DNA from: Phytoseiulus persimilis
Lineage: Eukaryota > Arthropoda > Arachnida > Mesostigmata > Phytoseiidae
Reading direction: 5' to 3'
NCBI GenBank assembly: GCA_037576195.1
Contig: CM075101.1
Location: 27,714,001-27,778,000 of the forward strand
DNA length: 64,000 nt
The notes under the pieces were generated by a model, which saw only the letters and a program-made list of their open reading frames with translations, was not told the DNA's origin and did no database searches. This document shows, in pieces, positions 14,002-25,312 of this stretch (within the stretch, counting starts at the first letter, position 1; each line of letters starts with the position of its first letter). A program made the position numbers and the translations under genes.

Positions 14002-15103
14002 TACGAGCCCCGGCCGTCGAGATGGTGGCCATGATTTGGTTTCCACTGAGCCCTCCCCGGATCGAAAGGAGTCCCTCATCCACACGTTTTCCGTTGCCGA
14101 CAGAAGGGATCGATTTTTGTCGTGTGTGGTTGCGAGCTCTGCCGGGCGACTGTTTTTCCTACTCGGGTTCCTCGTTGTATATTCGTCGGGCTGGCCCTAG
14201 TAATCCGTGGTCAGATGCTGGCCGGTCGGGAGGGCAGCTGGCCGGCTAGCCGTTCGTTGTTTGGCTATTTTGACGACAACCTAAATAAAGCCTATTTGTG
14301 TTAGGGATTGGCAAACGTCGACCCTTGGCCAAGAGGCTGTTTGGCCTCATCTAGTCGCCCTGACGTGGGGAGCGACGTGTTTGTTCAGTTCCTCTCTTGC
14401 TTCCCCAACTCATCCGCATGCTCACTCCTGCCCGTTCCCTCTTCCTGGCGGCTTCTTGTTTTTCGCGCTCTTCCCTCATCTTTGTCAATCTGCAGTTGTC
14501 CTCCTCGGCGTCTGCGCGGGAGACGACCCCGCGTTAGACCTCGCCACAATGGGTTGCTCACCGTAGCGCACAGGATCTCCTCACTTCCTTTCAAGCGGAC
14601 AACGTCAATAGCAACAACCAAGCCAGCCAGCGATCCGGCGTCTAAAACGACAAAAGCTCACAAACCTTTGGCTTTTGTGCTCGGTGTCCGATTCGGAATC
14701 GGAGGAGAGGGAAACCCATCCCCGAGCTTTCCCGCGAGGTACAGGACGTCGCTAGGCGGAGTTCGCCGACGAAGAAGCCCTTGCATGCGGACAGGGCGCT
14801 GTGTCGCGGTACTCCGCTGTTTGTTCCATGCAATGAACCCCTTTTAGCCTGGCATTGACGGATACGCGACCGAGATCGTGTGAGCCATTGGACGTCCGAG
14901 ATTCGCGATTTCTTGCTTGCACTTGTTTCTTGGCTTTCACGAACATTGCCGGTCGAGGAGGGGGAGATCAATCGATATCTGCAACCGGGAAGAGGGGAAG
15001 CGGGAGGAGGGAGGTCTGTCTGACTGGCTTCGGTAGATAGATAGGAAGGTAGAGAGTTCCAAAAGAGTCATGGACTGCGCGACCTGAGGCGTTCCTGTGG
15101 CGT

Positions 15104-15150
15104 TTCCGGATCTGTGCCTCCGGATCCGGTTCCTCCGGATCCGTTCCGTT
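15104..15150. repeat. Short tandem repeat, about 15 bases, three copies
   Basis: The core TCCGGATC recurs three times at about 15-base spacing with diverged ends, a tiny minisatellite. Confidence 0.7.
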
Positions 15151-17583
15151 CCTGGACAGCCGCCTGATCGGAATCCTCAACACATTCTTCTAGCGTCCCT
15201 CGGAAGATCGAAGCAAGCGGGCGGGCAAACCAAAACAGCGGGAAAGAAGCGGGAGACCATCTGGAGCGACAGATTCGAAATTCTCTCCGGCGCCCCTTAC
15301 AAAGCCAGCTTCTAACCATTGACAGAACATTTCCGTGCTGTCGCCGCCGCCGCGCAATCACAACAAGCCGTTTCGGAAGAGTGGATCCTGTGGTGGGATC
15401 GCGCAAAGTTCGAGCGGGGCTCGCTCTGCGCGGGAAGTTACGGTTTATCACCGAAAATAAAGCTCCCGACGGGTCACGGGGCTTCTTTCGGGATCGCTGC
15501 CGCGGACGGAGGGGAATATCTCGCCTGCATTCGCAGACGGTGGCATTGAGGTGTTCTCGCGTTATGTTGAGCTCCGCGTGCCGCCTTTCAGTGGCCGGGT
15601 GATTGACAGCCTGTTTCTTCTAGCACGGTGGTTGTGCAGACGGATTCCAAAGGACACAATACGCGCCGATAGGCACGAGCTTTGCACGTCAGGCAACGCC
15701 ACTGGGAACGCGTGTTCGCGTCAAGCGGCTCATCGGCACGCAGCGCTTCTGTGTGACGCTCGCGTGAAGGCTCGTCGCGCGCACTAGCGGAGGAAAAACC
15801 GACCACTTCCCCGCGATGCGGAACAACGACGTAATGAGCAGCTGTACATTCGGCGATTGATGAAAATCCTTTTTGAACCCGCAATAGACGTCAAGTCAAG
15901 CTCGCAGCACGAGCGGCGTCTTCAGGTCGCGCTCATCGCGTGTCCGTAATAGGTTGTCGGAGCAAGCAGGAAGCTCGCTTCCACAGGTGATAGAGCCTTG
16001 ACGGCGACGCAAGCAATGAATGCAAGCTCCGTTTGGTTGGCTGAGCATCGGAACTTGTCATCACCTAATTGGAAGGAAGGAAGCAGCGAGCTCAAGTGGC
16101 GCCTCGGAGAACACGGATGCCACGGTTCTTGGTGCGGGTATAACCGGAAGTCTTGAGAGCGAGCGGACAGAACAAAATCCGGAGCGTCGGTGGTCGGGAA
16201 CCCCTGATATAAATGAGACTCGAAATCAGTGGAGGAGCCAACTACGACCGAGAGACGGGAAGTGGAACGCCCGCTGTCTGCTTCACATTTCGCCCGGTAG
16301 TCCCGGACCCACACAAAGATAAACAGACAGACAGAGTCTGCGAAAGAAGAGGAAAAAAGCAAATTTGTTAGGGTACGCTAATTCGAGAGACGACAGGGAG
16401 GCTTTGGAATAGAGCACTTCGAAATTTATTCCCGTTGAAAAATTGCCAAGGGAACGAAAAGGGCCGTCTTAACTTATAACACATTCGGCTGATTCGCTCT
16501 GTCCGGACTCGCCCTCCTCTCGTCTCCTACTTCTCGCCCCGTGGAGCTTCCTCCTGCCAGGAATAGCGGAGTCGCTCTGATTTGTTGGCCATCCGACTCT
16601 TCTTAGGAGCTCCTCGTCGCAGTTTATAACTCGCGGAGGAAAGGAGAAACGGAGCCGTCCCGTATCTGGGCAGCATCTCCGACTCCCTTCGGCGTCCTCT
16701 CCGCGAATTTCGCCCTCCTGGTGACAGAGTTTCTCGTTTTAGGTTGCGTTTCTCACCCGAGCGTCATGAATTCTCTGCCGCGATTGTTTTCGTCTTGGAT
16801 CCCGCGACCGAGGACAGCGGCAAGGATCGAGAGACTCTCGGTGGAACTCCGAAATCGTCCCCGAATACCGCTGTGGTGCCGCGGAACCAGACCACTGAAC
16901 TAGACCACGCGTCGGGGCTGAGAGTTCTGAAAGAGAGTCTGGCGCGGCCCCACACTTTTCTTGCTCCTGATCTTTTTCGCATCCTTCTCCGTGGCTCTTT
17001 GCTGCTGCAAGCAGCGGAAGCTGCAAGATGCTGTTGATCAGCGAGTCGATATCGGGAGCGTGCTCGCTTGCCAGCTAGCTGACGAGAGTGATGCCATCAA
17101 AAAGTAGTTCCTCCTTGCTGCTCCGGGCCCGGTTGGTCGGTGAGGCGTGGTATCCCGCTTGGCATGATTACACACTTGACCTAAGTTTGTACAAATGCCG
17201 CTGCTCCTACCGCTCCACCTAACCGGTCTCTCAAAAGTTTTGTTCTCGTCAATTCCTCGTTCCTCCCTAGGACCTCCACCCTAGAGGCCGAGCCAGCGCG
17301 CCTTCTCACCGAAATATCTCGAGAGAGGAACACGGAGAGTCCTTTCCTGCGCTGAGCACGGGGACAGGTGAATAGAGGCGGATGATTCGGCTCTCTGGGA
17401 GCCAGGAGGATGAGGACGCCAGCAGAGGACGACGCAAGGAGCTCACACGTGCTCCAGACCTACCTCGATGTTCGTTCCTCGTCTGACATATGTAAATAGG
17501 GATCTTCCAGTCGTCTCTATTTATTTCCTGCCCGAGGCCCTCACTCGGTCAGTTTGGAATCTTTTCTTTGGTTCTCCGAGCGG

Positions 17584-17608
17584 AGACGGACGGACCCTCC
17601 GTCCGTCT
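17584..17608. repeat. Perfect inverted repeat, 11-base arms, 3-base loop
   Basis: AGACGGACGGA and TCCGTCCGTCT are exact reverse complements around CCC. The arms are made of the same GACG/GTCC unit found in nearby microsatellites, so it may have arisen from a tetranucleotide array. Confidence 0.9.
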
Positions 17609-18000
17609 GATGTTCTTTTGTGCCCGGCTCGTATCAAGTCAGTCGATGTATGTCCCTGTATGTTTCCGCCCCGAGCCAAAAGAACGGAGAGAAACGGAGT
17701 GAACGAAGAACTGGAATGGAGCGAGCTGGAATCGGATGGAATCCGGCCAGCCGGGCAACCGAGCAGCACGTGCCAATCGTTCAGGTGTACGTTGACTTCT
17801 TCCACGAGTCGTGCGGCCGCATATTCGGCTCTGGAGGGCACTCCGGCTCCGATCCGAGCCCATCAAACCGGGTCGAGATTCTTGATTATTTCTCTCAGAT
17901 CAGCTCACTGATTTCATCAGATAGACGATCCGGCCCAGCGGACTCGGTGAGGGTACGGAAATCGCTCGCGAGGCGGAGCCGCCCTAGGCCTTGGAAGTCA

Positions 18001-18030
<30 letters not shown>
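18001..18030. repeat. (ACG)10 microsatellite
   Basis: Ten perfect ACG units. In one + frame this reads as a poly-Asp run inside a 90-codon open frame at 17991-18263 that starts at TTG. Confidence 0.95.
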
Positions 18031-18031
<1 letters not shown>

Positions 18032-19960
18032 TGATGTTGATCGTCAAAGTAAAACGAAAGAGGAGGTCGTTTTTTCTGTTGCCGCAGGCGTCGACTTAAC
18101 AGTCAGTGAGATGTTGTCCATCTTGCCGTGCTCGTTCCACCGTTCGCGCACTCTGTACTCGGCAGTTTTCAGCCTCAAGTCGGCTCCATTCGAGTCACCA
18201 TTCGAGCCGTCCGACCGGCTTGCCAGCCGGTTACCACCCAACCGAAAGGAAAGGCTCCAGTGATAGAGTTTCCCTAATGCAATGCGGTTCTGCCGTGTGC
18301 GCCGGCGTTGGCTCACGAGGAGGAGGGCTTCCCGAGCGACCGGGCCCTCGCTGGACAGCTGGCCCGACCGATCGGCCCTTCGGCCACCTCGAAACCTCTG
18401 TGCGCGACTGTCCCGCGTCCTCTTGAGTAACTCGAGCCGCGGAGATGTTTTCTCCGTACTTAGCTGGCAACGTGCAGGACAACCCGACCGCGCCGCTGAC
18501 CTCCTGCTGAACTAGATATCTCCCGAGAAGGCTCACGCTTGGCGAAGGTCCCGTCGAAAACCGAGCTGACGAGAACTCCTTTTTCCTTCCAGGTGAGCTA
18601 CTCATTCCGCAAGGACACAATCGATTCCGAGAGACTGCTACTCATAGCCCTCCTCATCGTTTCCCCGCCGCAGGGAAATACGTTCCTGCTGTTCCCTCAT
18701 TTCGGAACTCGAGATCGGATCGTATTGGAGCAAATTATTCAGAGTGGCAGACCTTCGGGGAGCGTTGTTGCAGGAGATCGAATCGAGAAGTGAATATACA
18801 ACGGGTCAAGTGTTTTCTACAAACCGATCAATCCGTTCACCTATGTCGTAAACAAGACCCATTGTCGAAGATTGATCAATCCATTGCTCTCCCCTCTGTT
18901 TCCACTGGGCATTCCTTCGAAGTTGGGCTCACTTATTTGTAGTGGTGCTCGTGGCAGGAGTTGATTAACAACGTGTAAACAGAGAGCTCTGGAGAAGGGT
19001 TCTGGAATCGCGTTATTCTCGAGGAGGGCAACTCGAGCAGAGGGTAAACTCGACAGACCCGCTACCGAGTGGCGATGATGATGTAGCACGGATCTCAGAT
19101 TGGTGTTACATCGCATTCGTCGTCTTCGAGTATGCCGAGTGACACTCTCAGCCTATGGATCTTGTGTCTGCCGGTGAATGTCCTATGAGTGAACGGGTCC
19201 TCTTTCTTCTTCGACGTTGCTTTCGATGGCTGCTTCGTTCGCTTCATCTGGAATGACTGGTCATATTTCTTTGGCGGCCGCGACGACGACAGCGGCAACG
19301 ACGGGAATGCGTCGAGCTATGTTTCGCGTCGGCCCCGGCTGCTGGTACGGCTGTCTTCCATCAACAGGTCATCTATTTGAGAAATCTATGGCCTAAACTA
19401 ACCGGCGTTCCGATGTCGGCTTCCGAGTGCCTCCTCGATATTTCGTGCGGCTCGTGGCGCCGCCGCCGCGACCGCTGTCACCGTGCTAATTCGAACCGCA
19501 CCTGATTCGATTATGTGCCCGGATTCTCGCCAGGGCGTTGGCCCAGAGCCCGAACTCCGCCAACCGACCGAGGGGGGAAACAGTCAGAAATCGCGGAGCG
19601 CGGAGAAAAGCGCGCAAAACTCGGTTGCTTTCCGGTTCGCTAACCATCCGCTCAACCGGTCCGCATCGATTGACCAGAAGCCTGATGAAGTTGTCGTCGA
19701 GTCTCACGTTTCACGCCACCATCGGCATGCAGCCGTCTCCCGGCGTCCCTGCTCTGGAACTGTGCGCACAGCTTTGATCGCCGTGTCTATCACCGTTGTA
19801 GATCGGTATCTGAGAGAGCACTGGTCATGTTATTGTTACTACATCGTAACAAAGATAAGTAATTCGGTTAGCGAGCGATGGCGGCCGGATACGCTAATGA
19901 TCGGACGGCAACTCTGCCGCAAACCCACCCGTTTCCCTGCTCTTCCGCCCTCCGACGAGC

Positions 19961-19983
19961 AGACGGACGGACAGACAGACGGG
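19961..19983. repeat. (AGAC/GGAC)n microsatellite
   Basis: Mixed AGAC and GGAC tetranucleotide units. They create a DGQTDG repeat in the overlapping open frame. Confidence 0.85.
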
Positions 19984-20534
19984 AGATACTTCGGGTCTGC
20001 GGAAAACCACGAAGTACGGACGGCCCGTCCCAATCCCTTTCGTCGTCGCGGCTTCTCGTCCGCTCCCGACGGTTGTGAGCTCGCCTGGAGGATAGCTTTC
20101 GGTCAAGTTAGCTCCGCGATCACTTGTAGCTCGCGTGCGTCTGGGCTTTGTGTGATTACAAATTCATTGATGCGACGTGGGGCTTCCTATCCGTTCCGCT
20201 GGCGACGACAGCCGCTTTCACAGCCGATAGGTGCCCCGGGACCGTCGGCTGAAGTGCCGCGTACGACCGCGATCGATGACATCAGAGCGCGTTTAATCCG
20301 GCCGTTACTCGATCTATCGATTTAGTTCGAGAAAGCGTCGGCTGCTGTTCGCAGTGCTCTATCGCCGCTGCGGTCCCGAAATCCGCATCGAGCAACTGTA
20401 ACGAACATCGAAGAGCTGGTGGGATCAATCGTAAAATGAAGTTTTCTGTAAATAGCGAGAGGCGCTCGAGGGAAAAAAAAATCTACAAGCCACTTAGGCG
20501 GCGGACATGAAGCCAAGGAGGCGGCAGGTGACTG

Positions 20535-20552
20535 CGACCGACCGACCGACCG
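20535..20552. repeat. (CGAC)n microsatellite
   Basis: Four and a half CGAC units, followed by diverged copies. Confidence 0.9.
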
Positions 20553-23224
20553 ATCGTCCGACCGGCGAACTTCCTCGGAGGAGGCGGAGAAGACAGAGGG
20601 AAGAGAGTTTGATAGAACAGTTTGAGACAACGCGATGCCTTGTTCGACGTTGACGTCGGTTCCTCGCCTCAGCAGAAACGCTGAGCCGTCGCTGTCGTCG
20701 TCGTCACTGGCGACGTCGACAACGATGATGACCTGATCGTCGAAAGATTTCCGAGCTGCCTACGCACTTCTATTGAATGCATGTGCATGTTCGCTTTCGC
20801 CCGTTCTCCGCTCTTAGGTTCGAGACGAAGTCCATGCACAAACCCGCGTACCTCACAACATTGACCAGTCCGCCGTCTCCTAATGGCGTCCGTTTGTTTG
20901 TGGTCGTTGTTCGGACGCGGCGTGAAGCTTATCACTCATTCTTTTTTTTTCGTATTATTTTCATCATTTTCGGTCATCATTGTTGTCGCGCAGCCGCCGC
21001 ATCCGCCGCCGCCACGAAGTGAGCTGAAGTCCCATTTGTTGTAAGACTCGCGGTCATGACGCATGATGCTCCGCAGAAACTGAATTTACGGCGGCAAACA
21101 AGCGTTGACGATGAAATGCGAAAGAACGGAGAAAGAGAGCATTTTTTATGGCTCGTCAAACTCGTTAGTGAGGTCGAGGGAGAGCCTGGTCGCCGGGGCT
21201 GGTCGCTGGGGCTAGTGGCCGAGGCTCGTTGTGTGAAGGAAAAGGTTAACATTTGACGGATCCTTCAGAGCGTTTCTCTCTTTGGCCCGCCAACCACCCC
21301 GGCTGTGAGCATCTAGACGGCTAAAACTTGCAGTTAAGTCTTCTATGAATTCTCCATGGGCGGCCGTCCGGCGGAACAGCATTTGGGCGATTTTTTTCTC
21401 TTTTTTTTTCCACCCGTCCGCAGTGAGCCGGCCAAGAACACTGTAACATTGTCGAGCGTCAACGACTCTGTCCACCTTCGTCGTCCCGATTTTTTTCTTC
21501 TTTCGCCCATTTAGAATCGCCGCCATTTGTGCACTGAGCGTCGTCCATGCCATAGCCATCGTTTTTGAAGCTCACCTTCGTCGCCCCGTTCGTTGTTGCC
21601 TACACATTTCGGGTACATCTAGCAGAAGTGCGAACCTTCGAAAATGTTCCACAGCGGAGACGTTATTGCTAGCAGGCTGTCGGACGCTCGGCGCGTTCGT
21701 CAGCCATCCTGCAAACAGCTTCGGAAGCATCCAACAAAAACCGGAGCCGCGTTACGTGGGCGGCGAAACCGGTGCCACCCGGGAAAATATCGCTGTTGCC
21801 TCTTCGGCCGATATGGCTGTTCTCACCGTAATCCGAATCGCCTCCTTATCGAACTAATAAAAGATCCGACGGCTCTGAAGTATCCGCGGACTCTGGCTCC
21901 CAGTGCGAAATTTTTCGGCCTGCAAAAACCCAAATGGATGACATGAGGCGAAAAACTGCCCCGGAGATTCAATCCTCAGCGTAGTTGTTAAGCAGAGCTG
22001 GGGAGGATGATGGAGGAGAGGAGGGGTCGGCGGGAGGAGAAGATGAGCGCAGCGATCACATCTAATACCCGGCAGTGGAACGGGAGCAGGAGTTATTATG
22101 CAAACGAGGCTTCAGACGACGACGCTATTCAACTATGTGTTTTATCATATCAATAGGGATTGGTCGGTTGGCCGGCCGGCGCTCAGTCGGTTGTTCGGTC
22201 ACTTGGACGCTCGCCTGGCTCAGGGAGATGCCACCATGACTGACTCTTATCGACCAGCAGGCAAGTGGAGGAGGGGGAGAAACTCCTACCGAGGCTCGAG
22301 GGTCCGTTCCACAGTGAGTCGACTGGAATATCCCGATACGAGCCTAAGCACGCAAGGACGCGAGCTCTCCCAGAAGCACCACGGCCGTTCCGCCGTGGCC
22401 GATGAACTCTCGCTCACCATCTCAAATCGAGGCGGAAGATGACCCGAACAATCCTCTCCTCCTCGTCGACGGAACTCCCCTGGGGCTCGGTATGGCGACG
22501 TCGGTTGCGGGGAAAGTTCCCGAGTGTCACTTCACTACAGGTTGATTCGAAACCTTTTTTCGGAAACGTGATGCGGGCGAGCGGACGGAGGAGTGGCCGC
22601 GCGGTCCGCGAGAGGAAGGCAGCATCGCTTCGTATAGACAACTCCGTCGAAAGTGCACGGAGCCACGTCCTCGAGTTGGCTGGGGAAACGGGCGAGGCCT
22701 TCCTCGAACTAACAATAGATTTAGGAAGACGAACCGACCGGATCAGAAAGCCTGTCTGCCCGTCGGCCGGTCTGGCTGCCTGCTGCAATCGTGTGTATTG
22801 GCTCGTATGCAAATTCTGAGAGCTGTATCCTTCACTGAGATGGACTGGCTTGTCGGCTGCCAAGTTGTTAGCCCGCTCCCTCTCGACCGCGCGAGACGGA
22901 ACTGAAAAGAGTCCTGCTTTCATTGCAATCAGTTAGAAATTCAATAAGAGGGTCTCAGAGTGGTGGGCTGGGCCCTCGCGTGCATGAAGATATTTCCGAG
23001 ATAAGTGTATATGAATTCTGGACAGCGTTGTGTACGGCCGCTGACAGGCCCTGCTTTGTGCGTCGCGGGGTCGTCTCGGTTGCCTGGCTCCGACCAATAG
23101 GATTGCAGCGATGCGTTTTCCAACTCATTCTCGGATATTCCTCGGTGAGCCCGGGCTCGCATTGTTGCCAAATCACAGGAGATCCCCTGCACCATATGCG
23201 GATATGACATCCCACCGGAGCTGA

Positions 23225-23236
23225 GGGGGGGGGGGG
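23225..23236. repeat. G12 mononucleotide tract
   Basis: Twelve consecutive G residues. Confidence 0.95.
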
Positions 23237-25296
23237 CACCATGCCGATCGCGACGGAAGTTGAGCTCTTCCCCGCGATCCTCGAGCGCTTCCGCGAACAG
23301 AAGTTTCCGGCGCCGATCGAAAGATTTCAGCGAGGCGATCGAGTTGAAAGTTCTGTGATCCGATTGAGGAGGAAAACCCTGTCCTGCCCACCCGCTTGAT
23401 TGCGGGGCGGGCGCGGGTCGTCCGTCCGTTTGGTCGTCGAAGAAGTTCGAACTTTGTTTCCGTGGAGTCGCATCCCGACTCTGAGCGAGTTGCGATTTTT
23501 AGCGTGGACAGAGGCCTGACCGAGTGTCCGAAAAAGGACCAAACGAGCGAGTGGCAAGCAGAGGCGCAAACTGGTGAGCAGGCAGCGCGCAAGCGAGACG
23601 AGCACAGCAAATTAAGACACTCTTTGAGCTTCTTTTGTGGCCGCGCCAAGGTTCAATCAAGTTCTTTGACGCCTTCAGGGTCCAATTTGGACTTTTGCTT
23701 CGGAAGATTGCACTTAGCGAAGGAGAGCCAGCGAGCGAGGAAGAAGAAAAGAAGAGACTGTCCGATCCCCCCTTCCCGTGCTCCTCCCGCTCCAGGAGCG
23801 GCCCCCAGCGCGTCCCTCAGAAGGAATCGCTTCCTCCTCGACCGACCAAAACCCTGACGCCGCGCTGCTCCTCCCCCGCGTCTCGCAACACAGGGCATAT
23901 CGGGACTTGTCAGGTAGGAACTGACACTCCCACCCGATTCCGCGCGCTCGTTTCCCATTCCTCTTCCACGAATGGTCAGTTGGACGAGCGAACCGTCGGC
24001 CGGTAGCTAGGAGGAAGAGAGCAAACTATCTTTCCTGTAATGGACTGTCCTTTTTGCCTTGAAGGGCCACCGAAATATCCCATTTACTTTTGCTGCTACG
24101 TGAGAGTACCCCTCACCAAGAGCGTTCTCAGCCCCGCGAAGCAGACAGACGAACCAACAGAGCGGGTGGACGTACAACTACTCGTCTCGCCTCGTCCCTC
24201 AAAAAGACCGAAAACATCTGAAAGAGAAAAACCCCGGTGCGGTACCCCTTGTTCTTCCTGAGTTGTTCTCGACGTATTATTTGTGAAACGCTGCGCTTGT
24301 CATCTCGGTATTAATCACCCGAAAATGCGCACCGTGATTTATCTGAAGGTAGTTTTGAATTCAACCAATTTACTCGGCAAGCGACTGAGAACCGTTCGCT
24401 CCGAAAGATGAGTGAGCACGGGGCCCGGCCCGACACGCGGCCGGCCGGCTCCGTACCCACCTAGCTTATGGCCGAGAACCGGAAAAACGTCTTCTGATGA
24501 ACATCATTTAATTTTTCATGCATCCGTGAGGCGGCGGCGTTCGCTTCCGGTGCTCTCGCTGAGGCAGCTGTTGGGAGACGATGTCTGCTGCCGAAGATTC
24601 CGCTCGATTAAGTGAATGATAAAGTTTCTCAAGCTCGCTGCTTGTCCGCCGTACGAGCAGGCAACACGAACGAGTCGACAAACAAACACGCATGCGCAAA
24701 TTTTTCATTGCCCGTCTATTATCCTTTCACTCCGACGGGCTGGCCGAATGACTGACTGAATCTGTAGCTGGAGTGCGCCCCGTGGGGGGCGAGAGAACGC
24801 GGCCAGCTCGATACCGCCTGGCCGCAATTACCTGCGTTGTCGTGCACTTGATTTATACGCATCTGAGCTGTTGTCGTTCCGGCGGCCGTCGCTGCTGTTG
24901 ATGTTTGTTATGGAGACGACAAGCGAGTCCGTTGGACGGACGGGCATTCGAGTTGAACAACTGTCAACCGACTCGCACCGTCCGTCCATCGAGCTGCTCA
25001 AACACTGGGGTGAGCAGAACGCTGGTTTCAATATTGCAGTCACGTAATCGCTCGCTGGGCTTCCTCATTCATTGAGTAAAACTCATATCTATGTATTTAC
25101 TTGCATCAGCTCGCTCGCAGCCGCTCTGTTCCCACACGCGTTATTGCGACGATGAACCGGCTCTCTTCCTCGAGTGCCAGGTGAGCGGCTCGACGAGCTC
25201 ATTGGCATCCGACCGAATGAACAGATATGCGGAAAGGCGGTCGGTTGCATTCAAAAACAACGACATCAAAAGCATAGAAACAACAATGGAACAAGA

Positions 25297-25312
25297 TAGT
25301 AGTAGTAGTAGT
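25297..25312. repeat. (TAG)n microsatellite
   Basis: Five TAG units, continuing into an imperfect CGT/CGA patch. Confidence 0.9.

Larger units (their letters stand above)
8353..18000. other. Non-coding stretch, no recognisable gene
   Basis: No family-level similarity was seen on either strand. Contents: CTCC/ATCC repeats at 8831-8870, (CGAC)n at 10191-10206, a strongly purine-rich + strand at 12434-12640 with a GA core at 12464-12520, a second GA run at 13985-14001, a short 15-base repeat at 15104-15150 and a perfect 11-base inverted repeat at 17584-17608. The purine bias explains the long minus-strand frame at 12387-13301, which I do not regard as a gene. Confidence 0.6.

Noticed and set aside
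16990-17040. LLLQAAEAAR as a possible Sin3-interaction helix
   Set aside because: It resembles LLEAAEYLE only in Leu/Ala content, lacks the LE that follows, and ends at a stop within a few codons.
19483-20325. 280-codon + open frame
   Set aside because: It starts at GTG, includes a translated AGAC/GGAC microsatellite and shows no domain or clear splice borders.
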